From an uncultured Chlorobiaceae bacterium (lineage in GTDB: Bacteria > Bacteroidota > Chlorobiia > Chlorobiales > Chlorobiaceae), in the NCBI GenBank assembly GCA_903866255.1, contig CAIPMW010000116.1, positions 1 to 32,041 on the forward strand: a stretch of 32,041 bases of DNA. The letters run 5' to 3'. Shown here piece after piece: positions 17,791 to 25,889 of the stretch. Both the position numbers and the translations under genes were made by a program. Each line of letters begins with the position of its first letter. Position 1 is the first letter of the stretch. The notes beneath the pieces were generated by a model. The model had not been told where the DNA came from. It did not search any database and saw only the letters and a list, made by a program, of their open reading frames with translations.

Positions 17791-18843
17791 TCATGAAATG
17801 CAGTTCCCTTTAACATTGTAAGCCGCTCGTACTTGCGCATCATCAAACGGCTGGCCATTTTTACCACAAATAAAGTCACCTCCAACTTTTTTCAGAGTCC
17901 CGTCCAGTGCGGATAATTGATTCCCTGCACAGTTGAAGTTTCCTTTAACTTTCTTGGGAGCCCCCTCAAGTGAAATCAACTGATTTCCTGAGCAATCAAA
18001 ATGCCCCCTGACTTTTTCAGGTGCCCACTTGAGTGATGTCAGTTGATTACCATAACAGAGAAAAGCATTAACCTCTTCTGGAGCGCCCTTGAGTGAAGTC
18101 AGCCGATTCCCAGAACAGTCAAAAAAACCATGAATCTTTTTCTGGCTCCATAAAAGAGAGTTCAATTGATTGCCCGAGCAGTCAACGTTTCCAGAAACAT
18201 CTCGAGGCCCACCTTTCAGTGATGTCAACTGATTCCCTGAGCAATCAAAATCACCTGTTATGCAACAAGGGGCACCATCGAGAGAAATCAGTTGATTGTT
18301 TGAGCAATAAAAATCGCCATGAATTTTTTTGGGTACGCCTGTGAGGGTATCAAGCTGGTTATCTGAACAATCAAAATTTCCGCCAACAATATGAGGAGCG
18401 CCATCAAGTGTTGTCAATTTGTTCCTTGAACAAATAAAATCTCCCTCAACAACATCAGGGGATCCTGAAAGTTCTGCATCACTCTTCTCCCCTCTGAGCG
18501 ATGTCAACTGGTTTCCGGCACATGAAAAATCACCCATAATAAAAACGGGGCTACCATCCAGAGTGGTCAGCCGATTATCTGAACAGTCAAAATCACCATG
18601 TACCTCTTCAGGAGCACCGATGAGTGATTGCAAGAGATTCCCTGAGCAATTAAAATTACCTTTAATTTTTTTTGGTGCCCCCTCAAGCGTGGTGAGTTGG
18701 TTCCCTGAACAGTTGAAATCCTTTACTTTTTCCGGGCAGCCTGATAGTGACGTTAATCCCTTGTTTGAACAATCGATATGCTCTTTCGCATCACAATTAC
18801 CCATAACATCTGCAAACGTCACTTGTACTATTTTTTTCCCCAT
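17791..18843 (-). CDS. Leucine-rich-repeat-like protein with cysteine ladder
   Basis: This 350-residue protein consists almost wholly of about 14 repeats of 21 residues, pattern F-x-C-S-G-N-Q-L-T-S-L-x-G-A-P-x-x-V-x-G-D, with a short divergent C-terminal cap. Only one repeat (about 110-138) carries an insertion. The spacing suggests a solenoid with one Cys per turn at a fixed position, giving a stacked ladder of Cys and Asn. There is no signal peptide or membrane segment, so it is probably cytosolic. Function is unknown; such solenoids usually bind proteins. A strong Shine-Dalgarno (AAAGGAG) precedes the ATG at 18843. It lies between two phosphatase genes on the opposite strand, so its link to phosphate is unclear. 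Confidence 0.85.
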   Translation of the reverse strand: MGKKIVQVTFADVMGNCDAKEHIDCSNKGLTSLSGCPEKVKDFNCSGNQLTTLEGAPKKIKGNFNCSGNLLQSLIGAPEEVHGDFDCSDNRLTTLDGSPVFIMGDFSCAGNQLTSLRGEKSDAELSGSPDVVEGDFICSRNKLTTLDGAPHIVGGNFDCSDNQLDTLTGVPKKIHGDFYCSNNQLISLDGAPCCITGDFDCSGNQLTSLKGGPRDVSGNVDCSGNQLNSLLWSQKKIHGFFDCSGNRLTSLKGAPEEVNAFLCYGNQLTSLKWAPEKVRGHFDCSGNQLISLEGAPKKVKGNFNCAGNQLSALDGTLKKVGGDFICGKNGQPFDDAQVRAAYNVKGNCIS

Positions 18844-19345
18844 GATGAATATCTCCTTTGTAAAACTCAGTTATCAAACAATAAAGCAATTTTGTCTATT
18901 TAATTATCCTGTTGCCGTTATGGCAGCAGAACTGCACATGAAATGACTGTTGTCCAAAGACCGTTTTTGCCCTCTGCTGTTGCTGAAACAAATAACAATG
19001 GTGTATCTCCTGATTAATCTTGTTTTTTTAAAGAATAATAGATGTATAAAACCATAGAGAAAAGAACAATTTGCATTAAAAAAGATAGAAAACCCGAGCA
19101 AAGGTATTGTTACAATTATGTTAAATCGCCATAACGAGAGCAATAAAATCAAGCCATCAGGATATCACATCTATCCTGCTAAATGATAGCCATTTGCTTA
19201 TTAATGCGGATACCAGGCTATAAGAGAAGTTTTCATTATCTCAACCAAAACGTTACAGCGTCGTAATAATTATGCTTTTGATGAGTTGTATAATTCTTGG
19301 GATGAAATTGTTCTACGACTCCTAATAAACCATAAAGATACCATA
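18844..19345. other. Long AT-rich intergenic region
   Basis: These 502 bases separate the divergent repeat-protein and giant phosphatase genes. They contain the three-half-site array at 19241-19268 and a perfect TATAAT at 19289-19294. A second phased pair, GTTACA (19109) and GTTAAA (19120), lies further upstream. No convincing gene is present. Confidence 0.55.
19241..19294 (+). promoter_or_regulatory. Putative Pho-regulated promoter of giant phosphatase
   Basis: TCAACC (19241), GTTACA (19252) and GTAATA (19263) are phased by 11 bp. Exactly 20 bases after the last one lies TATAAT (19289-19294), the same spacing as at 1634-1698. Transcription from this -10 would start near 19300. That rules out the TTG at 19286 as a start codon and supports the ATG at 19346. 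Confidence 0.6.
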
Positions 19346-22300
19346 ATGGCAATAAAACTTTTTGATGGCATTGACTCCGCACTCATCAATTCGAGTGTGG
19401 ATGGCTTGGGTAATGTTGTAACCTTGTATTTTGATGCTCCACTTGATACAGTAAATATACCATCAGTCGGTCAGTTTGTTGTAAGCAACGGAGGCACCGC
19501 CCAGACAATCAGCAGTCTGCAAGTGGTCAATAACCAGATTATTCTGCAACTTGCAGCAACTCTTGATCAGAGCAAGGCAGTCAAGGTTTCCTATGCAGAT
19601 GTCACTTTAGGTAACGATGTCAACGCTGTTCAGGATCACAACGGTAATGATGCGCCATCGTTTCAGGATATCGAAGTGGGTAAAGCACCTGGATTGACAC
19701 CGAGTGGAGCTGAATCTTTCGCTTTTGCCTCTACAATCTCTCTCGCTGGAGCTGAAATTTCAGCGTTTGATGCAGCAAGCGGACGACTTTTCGTCACCTC
19801 AGCCTCAGGACTGGGCTTACAGGTTGTCAGCGTGGATGCTCAACTCAAGATGACTCTTCTGGGGACTATCCCACTTGGGAGTAACGATTTGAACAGTGTC
19901 TCCGTCAAGAACGGCATTGTTGCTGTGGCAGTGGCTGATGCAGACAAGACTTTGCCGGGGAAAGTCTTCTTTCTTGATGCTGATGGTGATGTAACTTCCG
20001 CCTTGATGACGTTGGGCAACGTCCCTGTTGGAGCTAATCCCGACATGTTGACCTTCAGTGCTGATGGCAAGACGGTTCTTGTTGCCAACGAAGGTGAAAT
20101 GGCCAGTCTGGCGAGTAACCCGGAAGGTTCGGTCAGCATCATTGATCTCAGCAATGGCGCTGCTGCAGCAACAGTTAAAACGGCCTCTTTTACAGCATTC
20201 AACGATAAATTTGCAGAATTGCGAGCAGAAGGTGTACGCCTCTTCGATGGAGTTACGGTGGCCAATGACCTCGAACCAGAATACCTCAGCATCTCTCCTG
20301 ACGGGAAAACAGCGTTCGTGACTCTGCAGGAAAACAACGCCATCGGCATTCTTGATATAGCAACTGGCACAATTACCGATATCGTTCCTCTCGGCCTGAA
20401 AAGCTGGCTTGGTCTTCCATTGGACGGCGCTGACAATGGCAGCTATAACCCATCGACAACCCTCCCTGTTTTTGGTCAGTATATGCCTGATGGAATCGGC
20501 TCTTTCACCGGCAGTGATGGTAAAACGTATTATATCATCGCCAATGAAGGAGATGACCGTAATGACTTTATGTCACCTGATGCCGTCAAGCTTAAAGATA
20601 TAGGCAAGTCTGTAGATCCGGTCAGCGGGAAAAACTTTTCCCTGGACCCGGAGTTGATTGCAAAGTATGGCAATCTGCTGAGTACCACAGCAATAGGTAA
20701 CCTGAGAATCTCTCTTGCACCTGGTAACAGCGGAGACATTGACGGCGATGGAGTTATCGAACAAATTCAGGCTTATGGTGCCCGATCCTTCAGCATTCTT
20801 AACGCTGATGGCACACTGGTTTTCGAGAGCGGATCGCAAATCGAGCAGTTTGCAGCTTCGACAGGCTCTTTCAATTCGGCTGATCCCTCGACCTCCGGCA
20901 TTTTCGTCGACACACGTTCCGACAACAAAGGCCCTGAACCTGAAGGCATTGCTATCGGTAAAATAGGAGGAAAAACCCTTGCCTTCGTCGGTTTGGAGCG
21001 TGCTGGAGGCGCTGTTATGGTTTATGACGTAACCGATCCACAACATGTCAGTTTTGTCCAAACTCTGCACAATCCAGATGATTCCAAAGCTCTCACCGGT
21101 GATGGGGCTGAGTCCGGGGGTGGCCCCGAAGGGCTGACCTTCGTTTCGAGTGATGGCAGCCCCAATGGAAAAAATCTGCTTTTTGTTGCCAACGAATATG
21201 CAAAAACGATCAGTCTGTTCACCTTGACAAATCTGAACGATGCGCCTGCTGTGGCACATCCTGTCGGTAATGTATCGACAGCAGAAAACAAGCCATTCAA
21301 TTTGCTGGTGCCAGTGGGAACATTTCACGATCTGGATACCGGTGACAACCTCACCTATACTGCAACTCTGGCCGATGGCAGCCCACTGCCGTCATGGCTG
21401 AAATTCGACAGTGAGCTTCAGGGTACGCTGAAATATGTAGGGGCTGCAAGAGATGCCTATTTTGCTCTTTCTGATGCGTGGCCATCAACAGACTCTGCAT
21501 CTGCCGGTACAGCCATTGGCTCCGGAGTAAAGACCGATGGCGGCAATGTTGCATGGCAGAGTGGCGATCCTGTTGGTGGCGAAATTACGACCATTGCCGA
21601 AACCCTGAGAGCCGATCTTGGTTTCGCCATAGGTGTGGTCAGCACTGTGCCGTTTTCTCATGCAACACCAGCCTCTTTTGTCAGCCATAATATCAACCGC
21701 AATAACTATCAGGATATTGCCCACGAAATTCTCTTTGATACACAGCCTGAGGTGGTGATTGGGGGCGGACTCGACAGCCTGTTTGCAAAGGCAGTCACCA
21801 ATTCGGCAAAGGCCAGTACAGATATTAATCTCAATGGCTATAATGACGACTACGATGCGTTCAAGGCGGGTACCAGTGGAACACCCTATACGTTTGTTGA
21901 GCGAGCTACCGGCGTGGACGGAGGAACTCTCCTGGCTACTGCCGCATCCGCAGTTGACATTACAGCAGGCGGAAAGCTTTTTGGACTGTTCGGCACTTCG
22001 GGCGGAAATTTTGAATACTACAATGTCGCGGACACTCCCGGAACACCTACCATTACCCGAAGCACAACCGATTCGACACCAGGAGTGGATGAAGACCCAA
22101 CATTGTCAGAAATGACCTTCACCACTCTGTCGGTGCTGAACAAGGATCCTCAAGGTTTCTTTGTGATGTTCGAGCAGGGTGATATTGACTGGAGCAACCA
22201 TGCCAATGGCTACGAAAATATGGTTGGCGGGGTTTATGACCTCGAACAGGCAGTCACCACAGCAGAGACTGTGCTGGACGCAGGCAAGAACGGAATGGAT

Positions 22301-23419
22301 TGGTCAAATACACTGATGATCGTCACCAGCGATCACTCGAACAGCTATCTGCGCCTTCAGGAAGAGCCGGGTAAAGGTAATTTGCCTCTTGAGGTTGTGG
22401 GTGCAAGCAAATCCACCTATCCCAACGGTGAGGTAACCTACGGCACAACTGGCCACACAAATGAACTGGTGACGCTTCAGGCAAGAGGCGCTGGCGCTCA
22501 ACTGTTCAGCCAGTATGCCGGGCTCTGGTATCCCGGTACGAATATTGTAGATGACACACAGATTTATCAGGTGATGACCTCGGCGGCAAAAGATCTTGGT
22601 GTCAAGCACATCATCCTCTTTATCGGCGATGGCATGAACATCGAACATGAGATAGCCGCCAGCCAGTATCTGTACGGCAAGGATTTCGGCTTGACCTGGC
22701 AGGACTGGGGGCAGTTGAACAATGGATGGGCCGGCTATTCAAGCACCTGGGATGTTACCGCCTACAATGCCTATGCAAAAGCTGCGGGGGTGGCCAATTA
22801 TAGTGCAAGCACCTTCGACCCCACAATCGGTTACGATCCATCGAAGGGCGGCCAGACTCCGCTGCCGGTTGGTATGACCTTAAGTGGCACACCAGATCAC
22901 GCCAATGTTGGTTCGATCGATGTAAAAATAACTGCTACGGACAAAAGCAGCGCCACGGCCAGCGATACGTTTACTCTGACTGTGGATGATACAACTCCAC
23001 CTGCAGTCGTAACATTCAGCCCGGGAGATGGTGCAACAGGAGTCGCCATCGGCAGTAATATTGAGCTCATGTTCAGCGAAGTGATTCAGAAAGGTACCGG
23101 CACCATAGAGATCCACAGCGGTTCACCAGGCGGCACCGTTGTGGAGAGCTACAATGCGGCAACAAGCACCAATCTGGCAATTTCTGGCTCAACATTGATC
23201 ATCAACCCAACGGCCAACCTGAATTACCAAACGCAATATTTTGTCACGTTCGGGGAAGGATCAATCCATGACAGCTCAGGAAATCACTACGCCGGAAGCA
23301 CAGCTTATGACTTTACCACTGGCGCTGATCCCTATGCTGGCAACGATAGCGCTGTAAGTACTGAGACGGCGCTGGCAGGAGTTGGAACACTCGGGCTCCT
23401 TGCCTGGCTGCTTCTTTAG
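19346..23419 (+). CDS. Giant multidomain alkaline phosphatase, apparently circularly permuted
   Basis: This 1357-residue protein has, in order: a SwmB-like beta domain (about 1-115); a long beta-propeller-like region of the choice-of-anchor I type (about 120-635); the first half of an Ig-like He_PIG domain (about 640-693); an alkaline phosphatase domain (about 694-1176); the second half of the Ig domain (SGTPDHANVG..., about 1177-1212); an SbsA-like Ig domain (about 1213-1325); and a hydrophobic C-terminal tail. Phosphatase residues, matched by motif to E. coli PhoA, are S717 (TDSAS), T774 (SHATPA), E943/D948/H952, D996/H997, H1037 and D1095 (GDGM). GDGM normally comes first but is last here. 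No classical signal peptide is seen, so export is uncertain. It lies under a putative Pho promoter. Confidence 0.85.
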   Translation: MAIKLFDGIDSALINSSVDGLGNVVTLYFDAPLDTVNIPSVGQFVVSNGGTAQTISSLQVVNNQIILQLAATLDQSKAVKVSYADVTLGNDVNAVQDHNGNDAPSFQDIEVGKAPGLTPSGAESFAFASTISLAGAEISAFDAASGRLFVTSASGLGLQVVSVDAQLKMTLLGTIPLGSNDLNSVSVKNGIVAVAVADADKTLPGKVFFLDADGDVTSALMTLGNVPVGANPDMLTFSADGKTVLVANEGEMASLASNPEGSVSIIDLSNGAAAATVKTASFTAFNDKFAELRAEGVRLFDGVTVANDLEPEYLSISPDGKTAFVTLQENNAIGILDIATGTITDIVPLGLKSWLGLPLDGADNGSYNPSTTLPVFGQYMPDGIGSFTGSDGKTYYIIANEGDDRNDFMSPDAVKLKDIGKSVDPVSGKNFSLDPELIAKYGNLLSTTAIGNLRISLAPGNSGDIDGDGVIEQIQAYGARSFSILNADGTLVFESGSQIEQFAASTGSFNSADPSTSGIFVDTRSDNKGPEPEGIAIGKIGGKTLAFVGLERAGGAVMVYDVTDPQHVSFVQTLHNPDDSKALTGDGAESGGGPEGLTFVSSDGSPNGKNLLFVANEYAKTISLFTLTNLNDAPAVAHPVGNVSTAENKPFNLLVPVGTFHDLDTGDNLTYTATLADGSPLPSWLKFDSELQGTLKYVGAARDAYFALSDAWPSTDSASAGTAIGSGVKTDGGNVAWQSGDPVGGEITTIAETLRADLGFAIGVVSTVPFSHATPASFVSHNINRNNYQDIAHEILFDTQPEVVIGGGLDSLFAKAVTNSAKASTDINLNGYNDDYDAFKAGTSGTPYTFVERATGVDGGTLLATAASAVDITAGGKLFGLFGTSGGNFEYYNVADTPGTPTITRSTTDSTPGVDEDPTLSEMTFTTLSVLNKDPQGFFVMFEQGDIDWSNHANGYENMVGGVYDLEQAVTTAETVLDAGKNGMDWSNTLMIVTSDHSNSYLRLQEEPGKGNLPLEVVGASKSTYPNGEVTYGTTGHTNELVTLQARGAGAQLFSQYAGLWYPGTNIVDDTQIYQVMTSAAKDLGVKHIILFIGDGMNIEHEIAASQYLYGKDFGLTWQDWGQLNNGWAGYSSTWDVTAYNAYAKAAGVANYSASTFDPTIGYDPSKGGQTPLPVGMTLSGTPDHANVGSIDVKITATDKSSATASDTFTLTVDDTTPPAVVTFSPGDGATGVAIGSNIELMFSEVIQKGTGTIEIHSGSPGGTVVESYNAATSTNLAISGSTLIINPTANLNYQTQYFVTFGEGSIHDSSGNHYAGSTAYDFTTGADPYAGNDSAVSTETALAGVGTLGLLAWLLL

Positions 23420-23447
23420 CTGTTCGGCGGCACTCCTCTGCCATTTG

Positions 23448-23486
23448 TTCACAGGCTTGTTGCACTGCTGTAACAATTCCTCAACA
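23448..23486 (+). promoter_or_regulatory. Putative Pho box array of the porin
   Basis: Four hexamers at exact 11-bp steps are TTCACA (23448), GTTGCA (23459), GTAACA (23470) and TCAACA (23481). This is the clearest array in the window, shares a 16-of-17 block with the one at 15779, and shares GTTGCA with the one at 1634. It ends about 95 bases before the porin start. No strong -10 is evident at the spacing seen elsewhere. Confidence 0.65.
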
Positions 23487-23580
23487 GAATGAATGGTACC
23501 TTGTGTTGCGGATAGAGATGTTATTCAATCTGAATAATGAAATGAAACTGAAAGTCAAAAAAATAAACCAAATAGTTGTT

Positions 23581-24762
23581 ATGAAAAAAGTTGCATTGAT
23601 AGTCGGTCTGGCCGCTGCCCTCGGGTTCAACCATGCAGAGGCGGCAGACTGGAACTGGAAGGGAGATGTAAGAGAGCGTTGGGAGTACCAGCGCACCGAT
23701 AAAACGACGGATATAACCCCTGCCGCAAGCTCAAGCCGCGCCCGAACCCGTGTTCGGCTTGGTGTCTATCCATGGATCAATGATGAGCTTTCCGCCGGTG
23801 TGCAACTTGCGACTGGCAGCGATACCCCGGGAGAGACCATATCCCGCAACCAGAACTTCGGGAGTCTGTTCCAGCCTAAAAGCATTTATCTTAATGAGGA
23901 GTTCATTGATTACCACCCGAGATCGTACGGCCTTGACGGAAAAATAAATATTATCGTCGGAAAAAGAGATATCACCAATACAATTGTCAGAGTAGATAAT
24001 CTGGTTTATGATGGAGATCTCACCATTGAGGGCGCAACACTTCAGTATGGTAAAGATTCTGAAGGCAAGGAAAAAGAGGGGTTGATTGCCATTGCCGGTT
24101 ACTACCTTCTTAACTCATGGTCATCAAACACGACAGGTGATCCCGTCCTTTACGTTTTTCAGGGTGCGTACAAAGGCGAAATCAATGATATAGGCTACAC
24201 TTTTGGTGCAGGATACAATAACTATTCACGAATCAACAATCTGAGTACATCGGGAGACAAGGGTTCAGTTGGTATCAACCCGTCTGCGGGAACTTACTAC
24301 TCTGCTCCACCAGTCGCTCTCTATCCAAACTCGGGATACAGGATTGTTGAGCTGTTTGGAAAAGTTGGCGGCCAGATTACCGAAACACTTCCCTGGAAAA
24401 TCTACGCTCAGTATGCCTTCAACAGTGCAAGTCATGCAACATATTCGAGTATAGATGACAACCAGAGAAAAGCCTGGCTTGCCGGAGTTACTATTGGCGA
24501 TGCTAAGCAGGTTGGTGACTGGGCGATTGACCTGAAATACGACCGTATTGAAAGAGATGCCGTTTTCCCGCTGTTTACTGATTCTGACAGGAAAGTCAAT
24601 GGCACCATCTATAACGTTCAGGGCCTTGAAATTGCAGGTACCTATCATCTGGTACAGAATATGAATATCGGAGCCAGGTATTACCGTTACAAAAATATTG
24701 TGCCTGCACCTGGTGACCCGACCCTTAATCAGCTTCAGCTTGATGCCGTCGTCAAGTTCTGA
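23581..24762 (+). CDS. Outer-membrane porin
   Basis: This is a 393-residue predicted beta-barrel. The ATG at 23581 gives a clean signal peptide (MKKVALIVGLAAALGFNHAEA, cleavage before ADWNW), so longer in-frame starts upstream are rejected. The mature protein has alternating aromatic and polar strands (for example ARTRVRLGVYPWINDELSAGVQLATGS) and ends in VVKF, the C-terminal Phe recognised by the BAM machinery. It resembles the 'putative porin' family. A four-half-site Pho box upstream and a phosphate-binding protein downstream suggest it admits phosphate or small organophosphates. That is inference; no similarity to OprP was established. Confidence 0.82.
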   Translation: MKKVALIVGLAAALGFNHAEAADWNWKGDVRERWEYQRTDKTTDITPAASSSRARTRVRLGVYPWINDELSAGVQLATGSDTPGETISRNQNFGSLFQPKSIYLNEEFIDYHPRSYGLDGKINIIVGKRDITNTIVRVDNLVYDGDLTIEGATLQYGKDSEGKEKEGLIAIAGYYLLNSWSSNTTGDPVLYVFQGAYKGEINDIGYTFGAGYNNYSRINNLSTSGDKGSVGINPSAGTYYSAPPVALYPNSGYRIVELFGKVGGQITETLPWKIYAQYAFNSASHATYSSIDDNQRKAWLAGVTIGDAKQVGDWAIDLKYDRIERDAVFPLFTDSDRKVNGTIYNVQGLEIAGTYHLVQNMNIGARYYRYKNIVPAPGDPTLNQLQLDAVVKF

Positions 24763-24807
24763 AAAGTATATGTATATTGTTCTTTCTTTGTGTTGTGTGG
24801 CTGGTTT

Positions 24808-24842
24808 GCAAGGTTGTTCCTGCATCTTAAGGAGCACCTTGC
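24808..24842 (+). other. Imperfect hairpin between porin and pstS
   Basis: GCAAGGT (24808-24814) pairs with ACCTTGC (24836-24842), and the stem continues inward for about six more pairs with one bulge and a G-T pair. No U-tract follows, so it is more likely an mRNA-stabilising or processing element than a terminator. It lies in the 137-base gap between porin and pstS, where no Pho box was found, hinting that both are on one transcript. Confidence 0.4.
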
Positions 24843-24899
24843 CAAGCCGGTTTATCATCAACAACCGATGATTTATTTATCAAATTCTTTAACCCAATT

Positions 24900-25730
24900 A
24901 TGTCAATCAACATGAACTTATTCAAAAAAATACTTTTAGGCGCCACAGTTTTCAGCGTTATGTCTTCTGGAACGGCCGGTGCCGCAGGTAAAATAGTTAT
25001 TGACGGTTCAACGACCGTTGGACCTGTCGCCAAAGCATTTGCAGACCACTTTACCAAAGCCACCGGCGTACAGGTCTCGGTGAGCGAATCCGGATCTGGC
25101 AACGGAGCAAAAAGCCTGATCAACAAAACCTGTGATATTGCTACCATGTCACGTGCGATGAAAGACAAGGAAGAGGCCTCTGCAAAAAGCAGGGGTGTCA
25201 ATCCTGTTGAGCACCTTGTCTGCCTTGATGGTCTCTCTGTTGTTGTTCATCCGAGCAACCGCATCAACGCGCTTTCAAAAGCGCAGATCCGGGGTATTTA
25301 CATGGGAAAATACACCAACTGGAATCAGCTTGGGGGATCAAACTCGGCTATTGTGGTTATTCAGCGGGAATCGAACAGCGGCACTGCAGACTCCTTTAAA
25401 GAGCTGGTCATGGGCAAGGATAACCCGATTTCCAAACGGGCAGAAACACAGGCAAGCAATGGTGCCATAAAGAGCCGCGTGGCAACGACACCGTCTGCAA
25501 TCAGCTATATCGGTATGGGTTTTGTTGACGGTTCAGTAAAGCCGCTTCTGGTTGATGGTGTGGAGGCAGACGTGAAGACGGTCAAAAATGGCACCTACCC
25601 GCTCCACCGCCCCCTCTTTATGTATACCAACGGTCAACCAACCGGCGCTATCAAGCAGTTTATTGATCTGCCAAAAACGGCGGAAGGAAAACGTATCATC
25701 AGCGAGACCGGGTTTGTCAATAATTATTGA
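24900..25730 (+). CDS. pstS: Orphan PstS phosphate-binding protein
   Basis: This is a 276-residue periplasmic phosphate-binding protein. A signal peptide (LFKKILLGATVFSVM..., cleavage near GAAG) precedes the classic phosphate-contacting segments DGSTTVGPVAKAFADHF, SESGSGNGAKSLINKTCDIATMSR and RESNSGTADSFKE. It follows the short bacterial PstS type and is distant from the operon copy at 7203. No permease or ATPase genes accompany it, so it must use the pst operon pump or one elsewhere. It is likely co-transcribed with the porin and ends at a strong terminator. ATGs at 24900 and 24912 are both possible starts. Confidence 0.92.
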   Translation: MSINMNLFKKILLGATVFSVMSSGTAGAAGKIVIDGSTTVGPVAKAFADHFTKATGVQVSVSESGSGNGAKSLINKTCDIATMSRAMKDKEEASAKSRGVNPVEHLVCLDGLSVVVHPSNRINALSKAQIRGIYMGKYTNWNQLGGSNSAIVVIQRESNSGTADSFKELVMGKDNPISKRAETQASNGAIKSRVATTPSAISYIGMGFVDGSVKPLLVDGVEADVKTVKNGTYPLHRPLFMYTNGQPTGAIKQFIDLPKTAEGKRIISETGFVNNY

Positions 25731-25777
25731 TTGCTGACTGCACAGGGAATATCCCTGACAACGATTACACACAAAAC

Positions 25778-25810
25778 AAAAAAGCCGTCTTACCATAAGG
25801 CGGCTTTTTT
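25778..25810. terminator. Strong bidirectional intrinsic terminator after pstS
   Basis: A 14-bp stem (25778-25791 with 25797-25810, one G-T pair) has a 5-base loop. Its core is GCCG/CGGC, flanked by six A on the left and six T on the right, so it works as a terminator in either direction. It closes the porin-pstS unit. Confidence 0.85.
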
Positions 25811-25889
25811 GCGTATGACAACATTGGCCATTATCCATTGTTTTCCCTACTTTGTCCTGGAAACATCTTTAACCTCAAATGACAACGGA

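Noticed and set aside
17791-18843. CRISPR array
   Set aside because: The 63-base periodicity encodes a continuous protein repeat with varied codons; there are no identical repeats with unique spacers.
19286-19345. TTG at 19286 as the start of the giant phosphatase
   Set aside because: It lies upstream of the transcription start expected from TATAAT at 19289, and the following codons do not look like protein. The ATG at 19346 begins the recognisable domain.
20573-21328. Long minus-strand open frame (251 codons) inside the giant phosphatase
   Set aside because: It is antisense to a clearly coding region and has no recognisable domain; it is a shadow of codon bias.
21419-22876. Misassembly or frameshift as the cause of the permuted phosphatase order
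   Set aside because: Both junctions are in frame, the flanking Ig halves complement each other, and each motif occurs once. An assembly error would rarely produce this, though raw reads should confirm it.
23503-23580. Upstream extension of the porin
   Set aside because: It would bury the signal peptide behind 26 residues.
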